From Homarus americanus (lineage: Eukaryota; Arthropoda; Malacostraca; Decapoda; Nephropidae): 64,000 nt of DNA. The stretch's first letter is position 1; each line of letters opens with the position of its first letter. The notes below the pieces were generated by a model. The model saw only the letters and a program-made list of their open reading frames with translations. It was not told the DNA's origin and ran no database searches. The position numbers and the translations under genes are program-made. The stretch spans positions 4,666,965-4,730,964 of the forward strand of contig NW_024753828.1 in the NCBI RefSeq assembly GCF_018991925.1, in the 5' to 3' direction. This document shows, piece after piece, positions 56,501 to 64,000 of this stretch.

Positions 56501-59500
56501 AAGTTATATGGGATTGAGTACAGTATGTTATAGGATAATTGAGTAAACTGATATGTACTGTACTTTGGAAGGTGAAGTCACTTGTGTACTGTACAGTCAA
56601 TCCTCACATTACGCGGTCCCGCATTCCGCGTTTCACCGTTAACGCGGTGCCTTGCCAGAACCTAACATGCTCACATTCCGCGGTCGTGAACCCCATTACG
56701 CGGAGAGCGGCTGGCAAGCCGCGCCATTTTTGGATCCAAACCTCCCGCCATCCGCCATGTTGTGTAAGAGGCGCGAAAATGGTGCGCACAAGGTCGCCCA
56801 GTCATCAAAACATTACCGAGTTCTTTACCCGCCACCCACCACAACCGGCCCAAGTCAGTGATAGTGATAATTATAGTGAGGATATGGACTTATATGGACT
56901 TTGAGGGGTTTAACAAAGAGGCCCTGCAAGCCTCTGTGGTGGATAGTGATACAATTGATACCAGTGATACAGGTGAGGGCCAATACTCTGCCCTCTGCCT
57001 CGGAACCAACCCCCCATCCCCGTGTGCCCAGCCATCTTTTCTACTAATGTAAGTGTTAAAAAACCTAATATTGTTGATATTTCTCTTAATTATTAATTGT
57101 GTGTGCATGCCATCATAAAGTTAAGATAATATTTTTACTACAACATAGTTGTGTGTCGTCAAAAAGTGGAGTTTGGGGATCGGCCTGGACTCCATTTCAA
57201 TTAATCCCATATGTTATGTTGTTCACTTTACGCGTTCCTCACTTTCCGCGGTACCCTCCGGGTTACATTAACCGCGTAATGTGAGACCCAACTGTATATG
57301 AAATATTATGTGCTTACATCATAAGATAACCATATTATCTGGTGTTGTCACGTGACTGCTGGGCTGGCAAGCAGAATCTTTGTACTTTATACCACTGAGT
57401 GATAAAGTTTTATTGTCAAACTCAAAGCTGAGAGAGAGAAGACTAATTGAAATCTCTGCATAAGAACAACTTAATAGTTTTAGCTCAGTCATTGTTTTTG
57501 ATGGTGGTTTCTCCGTCACCACAAACCTATTAATGCTTCCTCTGTGTTACTTTAGGGAGTAGAATAATAAATATATCCACAGGATTTGAACTTGACACTT
57601 CTCAAGATGAGAAGACAGACAACAAAATACACAGGCAGGAACAAGACACAGACGTTGGCGACCACATAAACAAACAAGATGGAGATAGTGGTGATAGCAG
57701 CGAACAGAGAGAAGAAGCTAAAGGAAAACGAGCCGCTGATAATACCACTCAAATTAGCCATAACAAAGATGAAGACGTCTACGGTCCAAAAGAGTTGAGC
57801 TCTTGGAGTGACATCTTAGAATACAATGATGACCACGACTCCGCATGGTTTGAAGCTGAAAACAAGAGATTGGGTGAGTAGTGTCAGTCACTCTCTTTAT
57901 ACGGTTCAGCGTGTGATTTGTTGTTGTTAACATTATTCTGTTAGTGTAAACCTAGAGAATACAGTACGTAGTTTGTTTGCTAATCCTTTTATTATTAAAC
58001 TCCGTATATCATAGGGACACACTGCTAAACTCATGTCTGTCTGTAAGCTAGTTCTGATATGACAAAATGATTATACTGTAGACAGAACTGCAGTGTTGAT
58101 AGAGATGCGTTGAGACAATGGGAAGAGCAGGACTGGATGCAAGAAAGTACGGTATAATTCTAAGATGGATGATACGAGAGACTGTAACTGGGAGGTGGAT
58201 GATACGAGAGACTGTAACTGGGAGGTGGATGATACGAGAGACTGTAACTGGGATGTGGATGATACGAGAGACTGTAACTGGGAGGTGGATGATACGAGAG
58301 ACTGTAACTGGGAGGTGGATGATACGAGAGACTGTAACTGGGAGGTGGATGATACGAGAGACTGTAATTGGGAGGTGGATGATACAAGAGACTGTAACTG
58401 GGAGGTGGATGATACGAGAGACTGTAACTGGGAGGTGGATGATACGAGAGACTGTATAACTGGGAGGGATGAGAGGAAAGAAAAGGGAAGAACAAGGAAG
58501 TGATAGGAAGAGAAAGGATTGGGGGAGGTAGAGGAGGAAGGAGAGAGGCAGTAGGAAGGAGTGAGGGAGGTAGAGGAGGAAGGAGAGAGGCAGTAGGAAG
58601 GAGTGAGGGAGGTAGAGGAGGAAGGAGAGAGGCAGTAGGAAGGAGTGAGGGAGGTAGAGGAGGAAGGAGAGAGGCAGTAGGAAGGAGTGAGGGAGGTAGA
58701 GGAGGAAGGAGTGAAATATTGTGTGTGTGCATAACTAAAAACTCTTGTTATAATTATTTTCATACCGTACATGTTTGTTTTCTCCTAGCTGAAAAGTATG
58801 GTGGTACATTCATCATAGTGAAGTACACAGACAGCCAGCCAGTAAGGGTGGGATACTATTGTGAGGTAGGTGTGGCAGTGCTGTGTTTTCTCACTCTAGT
58901 TTGGGTGTGAGTATTCTCCATGAAGGTAAAGCGTTATTAAATGCTTTTGAAATTATAGCTGTGTAGTGTATAACCTGAGATATATTTAGTTGCCGTAAGA
59001 ACAAATGACTCGTACAAAGAGTTTCAAGATTACTTTATCAAATTTCCTATACTGTACCTCGAGTAGTACAGTCTAATTTAACTTTGTGTATTATTTTTTA
59101 TATTTAGATAACCATTATTTCAAGTAATGACATGAACTTCCTTGATTACAGCTTTGTTTTGCAGAAATGAATGCAAAGAAGTCCTTGGAATCACATTGCA
59201 TGGGTATGAAGCATTTGAGGGTAAGAATAAATCATTTTAGTTCTCTGACTTGGGGTAATGTGTCTACTTTATATACACATCTTTACCCAAAAAAATTATT
59301 CATTATTTAAATACTCCCTGGCCTGTATAGTGTAGTGTAGGTTGACTATAGTACTATCATCACTTGATGTTTGTGTGTGTGTTAACCTAAGAATTATTCA
59401 GGATAACTAAATAGCCTTATAGTTTGGAATATATTGATTTGGAACTAGGTCAATATTATGACTCAGAGATGTGTATGTGTAGTTTTGGGGTCAGGGTCAC

Positions 59501-62500
59501 TTAATTAGCAGGCAGGGCAAGGGGCCTGTTGTGTATAAACAGTGCAAGCATTCATGGCAATCTGTAAGGCAGGCAGTGTGTATTACAGTGTTGTGAAACA
59601 CCCTGTTTTCTGATTCTTCTTTTTTTTTAATTAATTCATTTTTTGCTTCATTTCAGAAAAAGAATATATGGGAAATGAATCAAGGTGAGTGTCTTACTTG
59701 TTGTGTAAGTATTATACATGTTGTGCTTGTTGAGTGTTTTGCCTAGTATTGTAATTGTCTTGTGAGGGTGTTGGAGGTTACCAGTAACTGTAAGATTGAC
59801 AGCCATCATCAGTGGAAGTTAGCTGTAGGGGTGGCACCCATCATCAGTGGATGTTTTTTGTTCCTTGCATTCCATTTTTGTGCATACGGGGATGGAGTAC
59901 AGCATCCTTAGCTACCATTTAAGGTTAAAATCAAAGTGAGATGCACATGTCTCCTCCACACTGTGTTTTATAAGTATGACCCCAGAATCATCTGAAAATG
60001 TCTTGGGTTTTATTAGGTTATAACCGTTTCAAGGGAATTTACACTTGAAGATCACCATTATGCACGATATTCATGCAATTGTACAGTAATCGAATTTGTA
60101 GTTTATGATGCCATATATAAATGCTAGTGTCACTTATCTCTTTCAGGTTATGTTAGGTTAGTTTACATTACCAATGTGTAGTTTATTAGGTTGGGTGAAG
60201 CTCGTAATGTTCCCTAAGTGTGGCTTGGTTAGGTTATGTAGGATTGGTTTAGTTTTGTGTGGTTTGTCAGGTTAGAATGCTGTGTTCATTTCCTGCACTA
60301 CTACTGTATATCATTAAGTTACACCCCTTTATTGTGCTTATATATGTTGGCTTTTTCCAAGTAAGAAGTTTCTTATTTTCTTATGCAGAGTGGGTAATTT
60401 CATGTACTTTTAAGTAGGTGTTGTTGCTGTAGTAGTAATGGGAGTGGGGGATCAATTCTTTGAACATCAAAATGTGATTTTATGGTTTTACAGGAAAATC
60501 TGTTGAAGAAAAAATTGAAGCTCCTCCTGAAGAACCTAATAATAAAAATGAAGGCCAAGCAGGAAGGAGACAAGACCCACCACCTAGACGAGGTCGATCT
60601 GATAGGCCGCGACCTTCTCAGGGGCGTCCCCCACCACATCCGAGGTATTTGCAGTATAGTGTTCACTTACCACAGTCAAAATAGGATAAACTTGTAGAAT
60701 CTTACCCATATACTTTACTTAATTATCCACTCCACGTCATCACTGTTGAAAATTTATGAGTACAGGATTAAAAAACTAGAGGCAGTGTTTTATAATGTGT
60801 CCCTTGGGTGTTAACTTACAAGGTTGATCAGCTTGGTCCACACCATAGCCTCTCTTACCTTACCCTGCCACAGACTAGTCCACTTCCATAATGATGTCAC
60901 AGTTTTTGTGCATAATATTGTGGGTGAAAAGGGGGACTATATATAAAGATGGATGGTGATAGAATAACATGTAGTCAAGCACTTTTATAGACTTTTATGA
61001 ACAAAAAAATTCTAGTTTTCTTACACCAACACTGCTGTGTAAATGATTCCACAATACTGTGTATGCTACACTTTAAGTTGGTTTACACATATGATGATTA
61101 TATTGGATCAGGGTTAAAGAGCTCACCCCTCATCTATTGAGAGTTCAGAGCTTAAAAGCTGGAAACATTTCACGTATTGGTCACCTGCAAGTAAGTGAGG
61201 AACTCAATATTTGTGTCTTGGTAAGAAATTTTGAATTGTATGTGTTCCGAGAAAGGAAAAATAATGAAATTGTAGAAAGAGTAATGGAAGGGAAATAAAG
61301 TTTTTCTTGGGACGATACATGAAAATATGCAGAAATTAGGAGGCGAAATGGAAGTGTGAACAGAAAGTGGATTAGGTTATAGTATAGTAAGGTGGTAAGA
61401 ACATTTTGAGAGAATGGAAAGATTAGTACCGGTAATTCAGATTTGGATGGTAGGAGGGTAAGGGGAAGACCTAGATGGCAATGGATGGATGGATAATAGA
61501 TGAACATCCAGGAAACAGCAGTGTTTCTGAATGGTTGTACCATTACATAGCTTGCAGGTTCTTGACATTGTCTGTTCTCATTCCAGACAGTATTATACCT
61601 CATTGTTTTTATGGCTTATACAATTTTTCTTTCAGAGGTCACTATGAAAGTCGTGATCGTTCTGGATATGGTGGGAGAATGGGTTCAGCTGGGAGGGACT
61701 ACAATCGCTATTATGATGATTATGATCGAAGGTCTCCATATGGTGGGGGTCGTTATGACAGGGGTAAGTTGTCTTACAGTTTTATGATGATATCTCCTCA
61801 AAACCTCTGCATTCTTCTGTTTGAATCATAGGAGGGGGCACAAATGGAGATGGTGGGGGGGGGATTCTAAGATAATGAGAGGTGAGGAGGGAACAGCAGA
61901 ACAGAGATGGAAAAGGGAGGTGAAAGATGCACCAAGAAGCAACAGTGTGTGGACAAACAAGAGAACATGACATAGACTGATTTTTGTGAAAGGATGTAGT
62001 ACTGCCCTGGGTAACCTAGACCTGGGATGTTGTGTAAGGGAAGCATCACATCAGAACTTTTACAACATTAAGAATGATGGAATAATGAATGAAGAGTAAA
62101 TATGATTTGCCCTTATATCCAATTACCTTGCATTAAGTGGGGAAAGGCTTAATGCAGAAACAACATGAAGTTAAATGCCTGGGAGTTAGAAGAGGTGTGG
62201 AGATAGTTTACACTACAAAAGTAAGGTGGGTTGGGAAACAAATTACTGTAGTTTAAACAATGCTCTACATGACGGATTTTATTTTTTCTCTTTTTTTTAT
62301 AGAAAAGAAAGAGCCATCATCAACAGAATGGTTGTCCAGTTAGATTTTCTATTTGGTTTATTTATCTTAAACAGATGAGCATTTGTATCCACTCCCAGTG
62401 GTAGTCCCTCCATCAACATCTGAGAAAGAGATCATGATGAGAAATGGCCCAAATATGGTATCCCCAAAAGTTTCTTTATTGTACGTCTCTATAGTACTGT

Positions 62501-63632
62501 AGTTTGTATCATGGTTTTGTTATTTGGTATTTTTAATTGTTCGTGTAATTTGTTTCTATATTACTGTACTTACCTTCATAAGTAAATGGATTTACAGTCC
62601 CCCAAAAAAGTATCGTTAGCCGTGGGGTCAATGTGATTTGTGGCGTTCCAAGCAATGTTGCTCGACCTGTTTTTTAACTATTGGTAGTTCTACATCCATG
62701 ACCATTGAGCATGAATGAGTATATACATTATTAAACGATGTGACTCCCCCGAGGCTTCAGATCATACATTACAGGATTGAGTGGATGTCGTAAATGGATA
62801 CCAATGCCATGCCAGTCAACAATGGGATCTTACGTCGAATGGAGCGAGGAATTATTGGAGAGACATCACAAGATGTGAGAGGTGCTATTATTGCCCTTCA
62901 AAACAATGTTATAATGCTGAGATAGTACGCAGAACTGGGGTGGACAAACCCGCAGAAGCACAATGGGTTAGGTACCATAAAGCAACTGGTGCCACCCTGA
63001 AACATTATTTCAGTGTTAAGTCAATGAATTTACATATCAGTAACATGACAGATCCCATTAGAATGATATTTTGTTTATTGCTGTAGCTGTTCACTCTAAT
63101 ATTAAGTACTATTGGCTTAGTCACTTCATAAATCAGTATGAATGAAACTCCTTGAGTACAACGATGTAATGGTGAAATGTCCATTTTGAGGTCTGTCTCA
63201 GTCTCGGTTATGATGTTCCAAAACATTTCCAATTAATATATATTTCAATGTCATTGTAAACATTAGTCAGTGGCTTGTTTACATATACCTTGCTTCTACC
63301 CAGCATGATACATACATAAGGACAGCTTAACGGATTTCTTGTTCTATTAAAGTATCCAGTATGCCATACATGGACGACTCCCTCCTCCCATCTCTAGCTG
63401 TTGCTGATATGGGGAGCAGGCATACCAACTTGGGGGGGACTGTACATCAGCAATAGAGATACAGTAGACCCTCAATTTAACACTAGAGTGACACCAAGAA
63501 TTGTTATGCAGTATCAAAAGGTCCTGTGTGTTGTTATTGTCACTATATTATTATTATTTCAGGAAGATATGACAGAAGCAACGTTCCATACAGTGACAGG
63601 CAGACATATGATGACTTACATTACAGAAGCAG
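50504..63632 (+). CDS. gene 2: paralogue of gene 1 (10 exons, 3' end outside window)
   Basis: Ten exons join in phase to 1,145 coding bases (381 residues) and continue past the window edge. Order: MADE start; one module A (RANRGLAAILANIGRG); one module B (GFDLDTTVEFSGWEDI); an acidic WSDILEYNDD segment; the C2H2 finger (C232, C235, H248, H254); a micro-exon; an Arg/Pro-rich linker; and an Arg/Gly/Tyr-rich segment. Every shared intron has the same phase as in gene 1. Relative to gene 1 it lacks the second A-B pair and exon e. The finger plus RGG/YGG-like sequence suggests RNA binding; this is an inference. The family is not recognised. Confidence 0.78.
50890..51006 (+). CDS. gene 2 exon 2: module A
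   Basis: Acceptor ATACTTTCAG, donor GTGAGG, phase 1 in and out. It encodes VESVIRANRGLAAILANIGR, then GNEGKKDDDRFKKPFPPK. It corresponds to gene 1 exon a in position, length and the PPKG ending. Confidence 0.88.
51178..51662. repeat. interstitial TTAGG-type tracts
   Basis: Runs of (CCTAA)n occur at 51178-51206 and 51620-51662, with shorter ones between. TTAGG is the usual arthropod telomere unit. These tracts lie inside or beside a foldback element and are not a chromosome end. Confidence 0.8.
51328..52009. mobile_element. nested foldback element
   Basis: Outer arms 51332-51511 and 51827-52009 are long inverted repeats; for example, TGACTAATTACCCAAATGTA on the left pairs with TACATTTGGGTAATTAGTC on the right. 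Inner arms at 51530-51613 and 51673-51826 repeat part of the same sequence in the same inverted arrangement, around the TTAGG-type core. No transposase was seen. It lies in gene 2 intron 2. Confidence 0.85.
52161..53760 (-). pseudogene. decayed LINE with internal insertion
   Basis: Minus-strand RT pieces occur in order: an N-terminal part at about 53163-53760 (SPGPDD-like end), and a second part at 52161-52440 with SDDIVARALKECKEEL and VIPIFKKGDSSLSSDYRPIS. The ~720 bp between them (52441-53160) is unrelated, so another element probably inserted and both decayed. Stops are frequent. Confidence 0.65.
53761..55146. other. gene 2 intron 2, right part
   Basis: No gene was seen. At 53945-54030 tandem variants of CCGAGTTGG/CTGAGTTGG occur, the inverse of CCAACTCGGCCCA variants at 51255-51310. 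The stretch 54100-55090 is plain AT-rich sequence; ORFs at 54109 and 54833 have no motif. Confidence 0.45.
55147..55320 (+). CDS. gene 2 exon 3: module B
   Basis: Acceptor AATATTTACAG, donor GTGAGC, phase 1 in and out. It encodes a Gln-rich start (PQKQPQKQEQQQ) then GFDLDTTVEFSGWEDISSHQ. It corresponds to gene 1 exons b and d. Confidence 0.9.
55321..56593. other. gene 2 intron 3, left part
   Basis: A GT tract lies at 55354-55372. A short repeat near 55505-55620 (AGCCCTCCCGGGAACAGGTC...) also occurs at 47590-47700 (AGCCCACCTGGGGACAGGTC), marking a dispersed repeat of unknown class. No gene was seen. Confidence 0.5.
56594..57294 (+). mobile_element. pogo/Tigger-like element, TA-flanked
   Basis: Ends CAGTCAATCCTCACATTACG and (inverted) CAGTTGGGTCTCACATTACG share CTCACATTACGCGG, flanked by TA at 56592-56593 and 57295-57296. 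The interior retains C-terminal transposase-like coding remnants (PSHQNITEFFTRHPPQPAQV with Ser/Asp-rich SDSDNYSEDMDLYGL), followed by a divergent relative. GC content is higher than the surroundings. The DDE domain is absent, so it cannot move by itself. Confidence 0.8.
57556..57873 (+). CDS. gene 2 exon 4: acidic WSD segment
   Basis: Acceptor TGTTACTTTAG, donor GTGAGT, phase 1 in and out, 106 codons. It encodes NISTGFELDTSQDEK, a long Asp/Glu/Lys/Gln-rich stretch, then ELSSWSDILEYNDDHDSAWF and EAENKRL. An alternative acceptor (ATCCACAG at 57584) would remove 28 bases and break the phase. It is longer than gene 1 exon f because of the acidic insert. Confidence 0.88.
58164..58458. repeat. 30-bp intronic minisatellite, 10 copies
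   Basis: GGATGATACGAGAGACTGTA + ACTGGGAGGT units repeat at exactly 30 bases with almost no divergence. Open frames on both strands are artefacts. Confidence 0.97.
58512..58712. repeat. 42-bp intronic minisatellite, ~5 copies
   Basis: Purine-only units of GGAGGTAGAGGAGGAAGGAG + AGAGGCAGTAGGAAGGAGTGAG. The strand asymmetry is strong. Confidence 0.95.
58789..58865 (+). CDS. gene 2 exon 5: first half of the zinc finger
   Basis: Acceptor TTGTTTTCTCCTAG, donor GTAGGT, phase 1 in and phase 0 out. It encodes EKYGGTFIIVKYTDSQPVRV then GYYCE, carrying the first Cys ligand. Confidence 0.9.
59152..59220 (+). CDS. gene 2 exon 6: second half of the zinc finger
   Basis: Acceptor CCTTGATTACAG, donor GTAAGA, phase 0 both sides. 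It encodes LCFAEMNAKKSLESHCMGMK then HLR, completing C-x2-C-x12-H-x5-H. Confidence 0.93.
59657..59684 (+). CDS. gene 2 exon 7: 28-nt micro-exon
   Basis: Acceptor TGCTTCATTTCAG, donor GTGAGT. It encodes KKNIWEMNQ. Same length and phases as gene 1 exon i. Confidence 0.88.
59685..60493. other. gene 2 intron 7
   Basis: No gene. At 59800-59855 there is a single unit of the repeat that is tandem at 63785-64000 (ATCAGTGGAAGTTAGCTGTA). The segment 60155-60250 has several GGTTAGG-type pentamer variants. Confidence 0.5.
60494..60644 (+). CDS. gene 2 exon 8: Arg/Pro-rich linker
   Basis: Acceptor TATGGTTTTACAG, donor GTATTT, phase 1 in and phase 2 out. It encodes GKSVEEKIEAPPEEPNNKNE then PPPRRGRSDRPRPSQGRPPP and HPR. 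The Arg/Pro/Gly mix is typical of RNA-binding or nuclear-targeting linkers. Confidence 0.82.
60645..61635. other. gene 2 intron 8
   Basis: Nothing recognisable apart from AT-rich sequence. A segment at 61150-61500 reads like a decayed LINE-type tail (for example GAGGGTAAGGGGAAGACCTA) but cannot be assigned. Confidence 0.4.
61636..61763 (+). CDS. gene 2 exon 9: Arg/Gly/Tyr-rich segment
   Basis: Acceptor TTTTTCTTTCAG, donor GTAAGT, phase 2 in and phase 1 out. It encodes GHYESRDRSGYGGRMGSAGR, then DYNRYYDDYDRRSPYGGGRY. RGG/YGG-like content is common in RNA-binding proteins. It corresponds to gene 1 exon k. Confidence 0.88.
62303..62343 (+). CDS. possible alternative terminal exon of gene 2
   Basis: A strong pyrimidine tract and TTTTTATAG precede AAAAGAAAGAGCC. 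Read from phase 1 the sequence gives EKKEPSSTEWLSS and a TAG stop. It would end the protein after the Arg/Gly/Tyr segment. The exon at 63563 fits the full-length product, so this one would be alternative, or a chance acceptor. There is no paralogue support. Confidence 0.3.
63563..63632 (+). CDS. gene 2 exon 10
   Basis: Acceptor TTATTATTTCAG, donor GTTTGT (weak), phase 1 in and phase 2 out. It encodes RYDRSNVPYSDRQTYDDLHY then RSR, continuing the Arg/Tyr-rich composition of exon 9. Its phases match gene 1 exon l. The gene continues beyond 64000. Confidence 0.8.
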
Positions 63633-63784
63633 GTTTGTAGAATCACTTACTGTTAAAACTTAATGGAGTTTTTAGTGTATTTACCCGTCCTTCTTCATAC
63701 CTTTCAATATATCGGATGCTTCATTTTGTCGGCAACTCCCTGTAAGGATATTTCCATGACCTCTCTGTTAGCCCCTACACAACA

Positions 63785-64000
63785 GCCATTATTAGTGGAA
63801 GTTAGCTGTAGACACAGTGACCATTATCAGTGGAAGTTAGCTGTAGACACAGTGACCATTATCAGTGGAAGTTAGCTGTAGGGACAGTGACCACTATCAG
63901 TGGAAGTTAGCTGTAGGGACAGTGGCCATTATCAGTAGAAGTTAGCTGTATGGACAGTGGCAGTTAGCTGTAGGGACAGTGGCCATTATCAGTGGAAGTT
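63785..64000. repeat. 35-bp minisatellite running off the right edge
   Basis: About six copies of ATCAGTGGAAGTTAGCTGTA + GACACAGTGACCATT, with one deleted unit near 63950, starting 150 bases after exon 10. A lone related unit lies in intron 7 at 59800. Confidence 0.92.

Noticed and set aside
58071..58910. ORFs on both strands up to 233 aa with Ser/Pro or Thr/Val repeats
   Set aside because: They follow the 30-bp and 42-bp minisatellites and have no splice or start context.

Overview
The window is animal nuclear DNA, most likely from a decapod crustacean. The evidence for this is compositional and depends on repeats: TTAGG-type pentamer tracts (arthropod telomere type), tRNA-derived SINEs with a decapod-style body, CR1-like non-LTR retrotransposons, many TA-flanked inverted-repeat transposons, and pervasive TACTG/CAGTA pentamer clusters. 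Coding DNA is sparse and split into small exons. There are no operons, bacterial genes or CRISPR arrays. The species assignment is an inference.

The main content is a tandem, same-strand pair of paralogous multi-exon genes that I do not recognise. I reconstructed them by hand from splice signals, reading phase and paralogue comparison. Gene 1 has 16 exons at 12838-45910, with a stop codon and a poly(A) signal; its ATG exon was not found with confidence. Gene 2 has an ATG exon at 50504 and nine further exons to 63632, and then runs off the right edge. Exon order, intron phases and key motifs match between them. The predicted proteins carry repeated short modules (an RGxxxxL element, then a GFD...E-F-[ST]-x-W-x-D element). 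Next come a WSDxLEYNDD segment, one U1/matrin-type C2H2 finger split between its two cysteines by a phase-0 intron, and an Arg/Gly/Tyr or Gln/Asn-rich tail. Gene 1 continues with a Pro-Met-Ala-rich exon, a helical-looking region, and a Tyr/Ser/Ala/Pro low-complexity tail resembling prion-like domains of RNA-binding proteins. A nuclear RNA-binding role is inferred from this, not shown.

Layout: 1-12.8 kb is intergenic or 5' intronic DNA with a TA-type MITE, SINE, hAT end and three LINE copies, one (9.5-11.9 kb) nearly intact over its RT. 12.8-45.9 kb is gene 1, whose introns hold an unusual number of minisatellites, including a 4.8-kb array of about 70 units of 69 bp. 45.9-50.5 kb is the spacer, with a 55-bp minisatellite, SINEs, hairpins and a LINE tail. 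50.5-64 kb is gene 2, with a nested foldback element, LINE relics, a pogo/Tigger-like element and three minisatellites.

The most unusual signal is that several gene 1 intronic minisatellites are built from splice sites. About 35 tandem copies of a 59-bp unit reproduce the branch region, pyrimidine tract, AG and first ~24 bases of the real exon at 44439, each followed by an in-frame stop. The preceding intron begins with about 15 tandem copies of a 41-bp unit carrying a consensus 5' splice site cloned from the real donor at 40788. A further intron carries about 11 copies of GGGTAAGTA. The exon between the first two arrays also has a decayed duplicate acceptor.
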